7,804 nt of DNA, taken from contig CAMBWJ010000071.1 in the NCBI GenBank assembly GCA_945871545.1, positions 1 to 7,804 on the forward strand, in the 5' to 3' direction. The position numbers and the translations under genes were made by a program. The notes under the pieces were generated by a model, which saw nothing but the letters and a program-made list of their open reading frames with translations, was not told the origin of the DNA and ran no database searches. Shown here piece after piece: positions 5,450 to 7,804 of the stretch; the stretch's first letter is position 1; every line of letters begins with the position of its first letter. The stretch comes from an uncultured Clostridia bacterium (lineage in GTDB: Bacteria > Bacillota_A > Clostridia > Christensenellales > Aristaeellaceae).

Positions 5450-6115
5450 ATGGCAGTTGAATGGATGAATGACGTATTGAAGGTTACGGGCGTGTGCCCG
5501 ATCATCGCCCGCTGCGAATCCGACAGCGCGGTGGACGCTGCGAAGGCGCTGGTTGCCGGCGGTGTGCCGGTGGTGGAGGTGCTGCAGCGCTTTGACAATT
5601 CCCTGTCCAATCTGGAAACCATCGCCCGGGACGTGCCGGAGATCTGCGTGGGCGCGGGCACGGTCATCAACGTCCGTCAGGCGGAGGAGGCCATCGACAA
5701 GGGCGCGCAGTTCATCATCATGCCCGGCTTTGGCCGTCAGGTGGTGGAGTACTGCCTGAAGAAGGGCGTGCCGGTGTTCCCCGGCTGCGTGACCGCTGCG
5801 GAGATCACCACGGCGCTGGAGTACGGCATCGACGTGGTGAAGTTCTATCCCGTCTATCAGCTGGGCGGCCTGTCCGTGCTGGACGAATACAGCGGCACCT
5901 TCCCCATGGTGCGCTACATGGTGACCGGCGCGCTGAACGAGACCAACTTCCTGCCGCTGATGCGCAACCGCAACATCCTGGCTGCGGGCGGCGACTGGAT
6001 GTTCACCCAGGGCAACGCGCTGGTGAACCGGGACTTTGATCTCATCGCGAAGAACCTGCGCGCCTCGGTGACGGCGGTGCAGGATCTGCGCAACCAGATG
6101 GCGATTGCGGACTGA
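5450..6115 (+). CDS. KDPG/KHG aldolase-family protein (2-keto-3-deoxy acid aldolase)
   Basis: 221-residue class I (Schiff-base) aldolase of the Eda family, which cleaves 2-keto-3-deoxy or 2-keto-4-hydroxy acids to pyruvate plus an aldehyde. Numbered from ATG 5450: VEVLQR with catalytic E43 and R47, VGAGTV (67-72), MPGF (91-94), PGCVTAAE (111-118), Schiff-base lysine K131 in VVKFYP, and T159 in VTG. Length fits the family (about 205-220). Odd points: E. coli Eda reads PTGGI and GGSW at its phosphate-binding end, whereas here these are VTGAL and GGDW, with Asp (D182) replacing the phosphate-site Ser. An unphosphorylated substrate is therefore likely, but this is inference. ATG 5441 is an alternative start adding three residues. 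The gene sits between the Ldh2-type and aldo-keto reductase genes in one operon. Confidence 0.92.
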   Translation: MAVEWMNDVLKVTGVCPIIARCESDSAVDAAKALVAGGVPVVEVLQRFDNSLSNLETIARDVPEICVGAGTVINVRQAEEAIDKGAQFIIMPGFGRQVVEYCLKKGVPVFPGCVTAAEITTALEYGIDVVKFYPVYQLGGLSVLDEYSGTFPMVRYMVTGALNETNFLPLMRNRNILAAGGDWMFTQGNALVNRDFDLIAKNLRASVTAVQDLRNQMAIAD

Positions 6116-6129
6116 GGAGGTGTGCGAGG

Positions 6130-6978
6130 ATGAAATCGATGAAGGATACCTACCGGCTGCACAACGGCGTGGAGATGCCCTGCCTGGGTCTGGGCACCTA
6201 TCAGTCCAAGGATGCGGTGGCTGCCGCCGCGGTGAAGTCTGCGATGGAGACCGGCTACCGCCTGATCGACACCGCTGCCGCCTACGGCAACGAGCGCGGC
6301 GTGGGCCAGGGCATTCGCATCAGCGGCGTGCCCCGGGAGGAAATCTTTGTGACCAGCAAGCTGCGCAACGCCGCGCACGGCTACAAGGCGACGCTGGAGG
6401 CCTTCGATATGACCCTGGAGAAGCTGGGCCTGCGCTACCTGGATCTGTATCTGATCCACTGGCCGAACCCCATTCAGTACCGCTCCACCTGGCGGGAGGC
6501 CACTATCGGCACCTGGAAGGCCTTCGAGGAGCTGTATAAGGCCGGACGCATCCGCGCCATCGGCGTGAGCAACTTCATGCCCCATCACATCGAGATGCTG
6601 AAGGAGAATTGCGAAATTCTCCCCATGGTGAACCAGCTTCGCCTCTGTCCGGGCGTGACCCAGCCGGAGGTCGTGCGCTACTGCAGGGAAAACGGCATTC
6701 AGGTGGAGGCATACAGCCCCTTCGGCACCGGCGCGATCTTCAAGGTTCCCGAGATGCAGGCGCTGGCGGAGAAGTACGGCAAATCCGTCGGGCAGATCTG
6801 CCTGCGGTGGTCGCTGCAGATGGGCTGGATTCCGCTGCCCAAGTCCGCAAACCCGGCCCGCGTGCAGCAGAACACCGAGGTGTTCGACTTTGAGCTGGAG
6901 CCGGCGGATGTGGAGCTGATCGCCAACCTCAAGGGCGTGTGCGGCGAGGCACCCGTTCCGGACGAGATTCGTTTCTGA
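6130..6978 (+). CDS. Aldo-keto reductase
   Basis: 282-residue NAD(P)H-dependent (beta/alpha)8-barrel reductase, resembling the bacterial AKR5 group (2,5-diketo-D-gluconate reductase and glyoxal/aldehyde reductases). The full catalytic tetrad is visible: D47 and Y52 in LIDTAAAYGNE, K77 in VTSKLRN, H110 in LIHWP. Also present are AIGVSNF and the cofactor-phosphate loop PKSANPARVQQN (from K238). The usual N-Q-V-E-x-H-P segment reads NQLRLCPG, which changes a substrate-pocket stretch. AGGAGG at 6115-6120 lies 9 nt before ATG 6130; ATG 6139, three codons on, is an alternative. The gap after the aldolase stop is 14 nt. In context it probably reduces the aldehyde released by the aldolase, or a keto intermediate; the substrate is not shown by the sequence. 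Confidence 0.94.
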   Translation: MKSMKDTYRLHNGVEMPCLGLGTYQSKDAVAAAAVKSAMETGYRLIDTAAAYGNERGVGQGIRISGVPREEIFVTSKLRNAAHGYKATLEAFDMTLEKLGLRYLDLYLIHWPNPIQYRSTWREATIGTWKAFEELYKAGRIRAIGVSNFMPHHIEMLKENCEILPMVNQLRLCPGVTQPEVVRYCRENGIQVEAYSPFGTGAIFKVPEMQALAEKYGKSVGQICLRWSLQMGWIPLPKSANPARVQQNTEVFDFELEPADVELIANLKGVCGEAPVPDEIRF

Positions 6979-7016
6979 GGACGTAATTCCGAACCGCGCG
7001 AGCGAAAGGGCGAAAT

Positions 7017-7804
7017 ATGAGAATCAAGAACAAGCAGATGCTGACCAGTCACGGCGACCGGGAGGGCAGGCACATCGTAGCGGAGCTGCTGGACGCGGGT
7101 CTGGACGCCATCGATCCCTACTACAGGGTCAAGGAGCTGGTGCAGCTGGAGAACGGCCGCATCGTGCTGCACACCGACGGCTTTGAGATGCGGGACGATC
7201 CCCATTCCGGGCCGCTGGAATTTGACCTGAAGGACATCGACCGGGTGTACGTCATCGGCGCGGCCAAGGGCGTGCAGCGCGCGGCGGTCGCCTTTGAGGA
7301 GGTTCTGGGCGACGTGCTGACCGGCGGTCACGTGATCGCCAAGCACGGCGACGGCGTCCAGTGCAAAAAGATCGGCGTGACGCTGGCGGGGCATCCCGTG
7401 CCGGACGCATGCTGCGTGGAGGGCTGCAGGAAAATCGAGGCGCTGGCGGCGGATCTGACCGAGCGCGACCTGGTGTTCACCATCTCCGGCAGCGGCTGCT
7501 CCTCGCTGATGACCTATCCCGCCGGGGACATCACCGTGGAGGAGGTCGCCGCCTTCACCCACATGATGCAGATTGAAAAGGGCGTGCCCACCGGGGATCT
7601 GAACCACGTGCGCACGCACATCGACCGCTTCAAGGGCGGCAGGCTGTCCCGCCTGTTCAAAAAAGCGCACATGGTGCACCTCACCACCGCCGATCCCTCC
7701 AAGCGGACGGAGCCGGTGCTGCGCAACAACTACTACGACATGTTCCGCGACAATTTCTTCCCGCCCATCGCCTATGAGAGCAGCTTCCAGCAGGCCATCG
7801 ACGT
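7017..7804 (+). CDS. Glycerate 2-kinase, GckA/TtuD (DUF4147) family (5' part only)
   Basis: The first 262 residues of a kinase that phosphorylates D-glycerate to 2-phosphoglycerate, feeding lower glycolysis; family members are about 420-450 residues and the gene leaves the window at the right. Seen: R18 and the ALDAIDPYYRV-like N-terminal helix (about 26-38), VIGAAKG (79-85; usual form is GAGKA) with K84, AGHPVPD (124-130), the glycine/serine turn ISGSGCSSL (156-164), and DLNHVRTHIDRFKGGRLS (194-211), which matches the family signature EINxVRxHLSxxKGGRLA. ATG 7017 follows AAAGGG at 7005-7010 (6-nt spacing). A 38-nt gap separates it from the reductase gene, consistent with the same operon. It is the best clue that the pathway yields glycerate. 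Confidence 0.9.
   Translation, partial: MRIKNKQMLTSHGDREGRHIVAELLDAGLDAIDPYYRVKELVQLENGRIVLHTDGFEMRDDPHSGPLEFDLKDIDRVYVIGAAKGVQRAAVAFEEVLGDVLTGGHVIAKHGDGVQCKKIGVTLAGHPVPDACCVEGCRKIEALAADLTERDLVFTISGSGCSSLMTYPAGDITVEEVAAFTHMMQIEKGVPTGDLNHVRTHIDRFKGGRLSRLFKKAHMVHLTTADPSKRTEPVLRNNYYDMFRDNFFPPIAYESSFQQAID

Noticed and set aside
4306..5670. 454-residue open frame on the minus strand opposite the Ldh2-type and aldolase genes
   Set aside because: His/Ala/Arg-rich translation with no family resemblance, produced by GC-biased third positions of the clearly real plus-strand genes.

Overview
The window looks like chromosomal DNA from a fairly GC-rich member of the Bacillota, most likely an uncultured clostridial gut-type bacterium. 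Genes are GC-rich with strong G/C third-position bias, while the gaps between them are AT-rich. Near-consensus sigma-A promoters, AGGAGG-type ribosome binding sites and compact factor-independent terminators are all visible. No organism can be named from the sequence alone. There are no RNA genes, CRISPR arrays, insertion sequences or phage genes.

Layout. (1) 1-656, minus: the N-terminal 218 residues of a MalK/UgpC/MsmX-type sugar ABC transporter ATPase, running off the left edge. (2) 657-1038: a divergent control region with one promoter for each direction. (3) 1039-1857, plus: a divergent NagB-type (glucosamine-6-phosphate deaminase superfamily) protein. (4) 1872-1916: a perfect 16-bp bidirectional terminator. 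(5) 1922-3112, minus: N-acetylglucosamine-6-phosphate deacetylase NagA, convergent with the NagB-like gene. (6) 3113-3272: back-to-back promoters. (7) 3273-4139, plus: an AraC-family regulator with its own terminator. (8) 4140-4380: a control region with an 11-bp tandem direct repeat just upstream of an extended -10. (9) 4381 to the right edge, plus: a tight four-gene operon of an Ldh2-family dehydrogenase, a KDPG/KHG-aldolase-family protein, an aldo-keto reductase and a glycerate 2-kinase that is cut off.

How it may work together. Regions 1-5 look like amino-sugar uptake and entry: an ABC ATPase, a deacetylase and a deaminase-like enzyme. The operon in region 9 looks like a sugar-acid or keto-acid route: redox on a 2-keto/2-hydroxy acid, aldol cleavage releasing pyruvate, reduction of the aldehyde product, and phosphorylation of glycerate to 2-phosphoglycerate. 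No 2-keto-3-deoxy-sugar kinase is visible. The aldolase has altered residues where E. coli KDPG aldolase binds phosphate, so an unphosphorylated aldolase substrate is plausible. The AraC regulator between the two blocks is the best candidate to read the tandem repeat before the operon. The NagB-like enzyme also departs from the classical phosphate-binding residues, so its true substrate is open. The exact substrate of the cluster cannot be fixed from this window.
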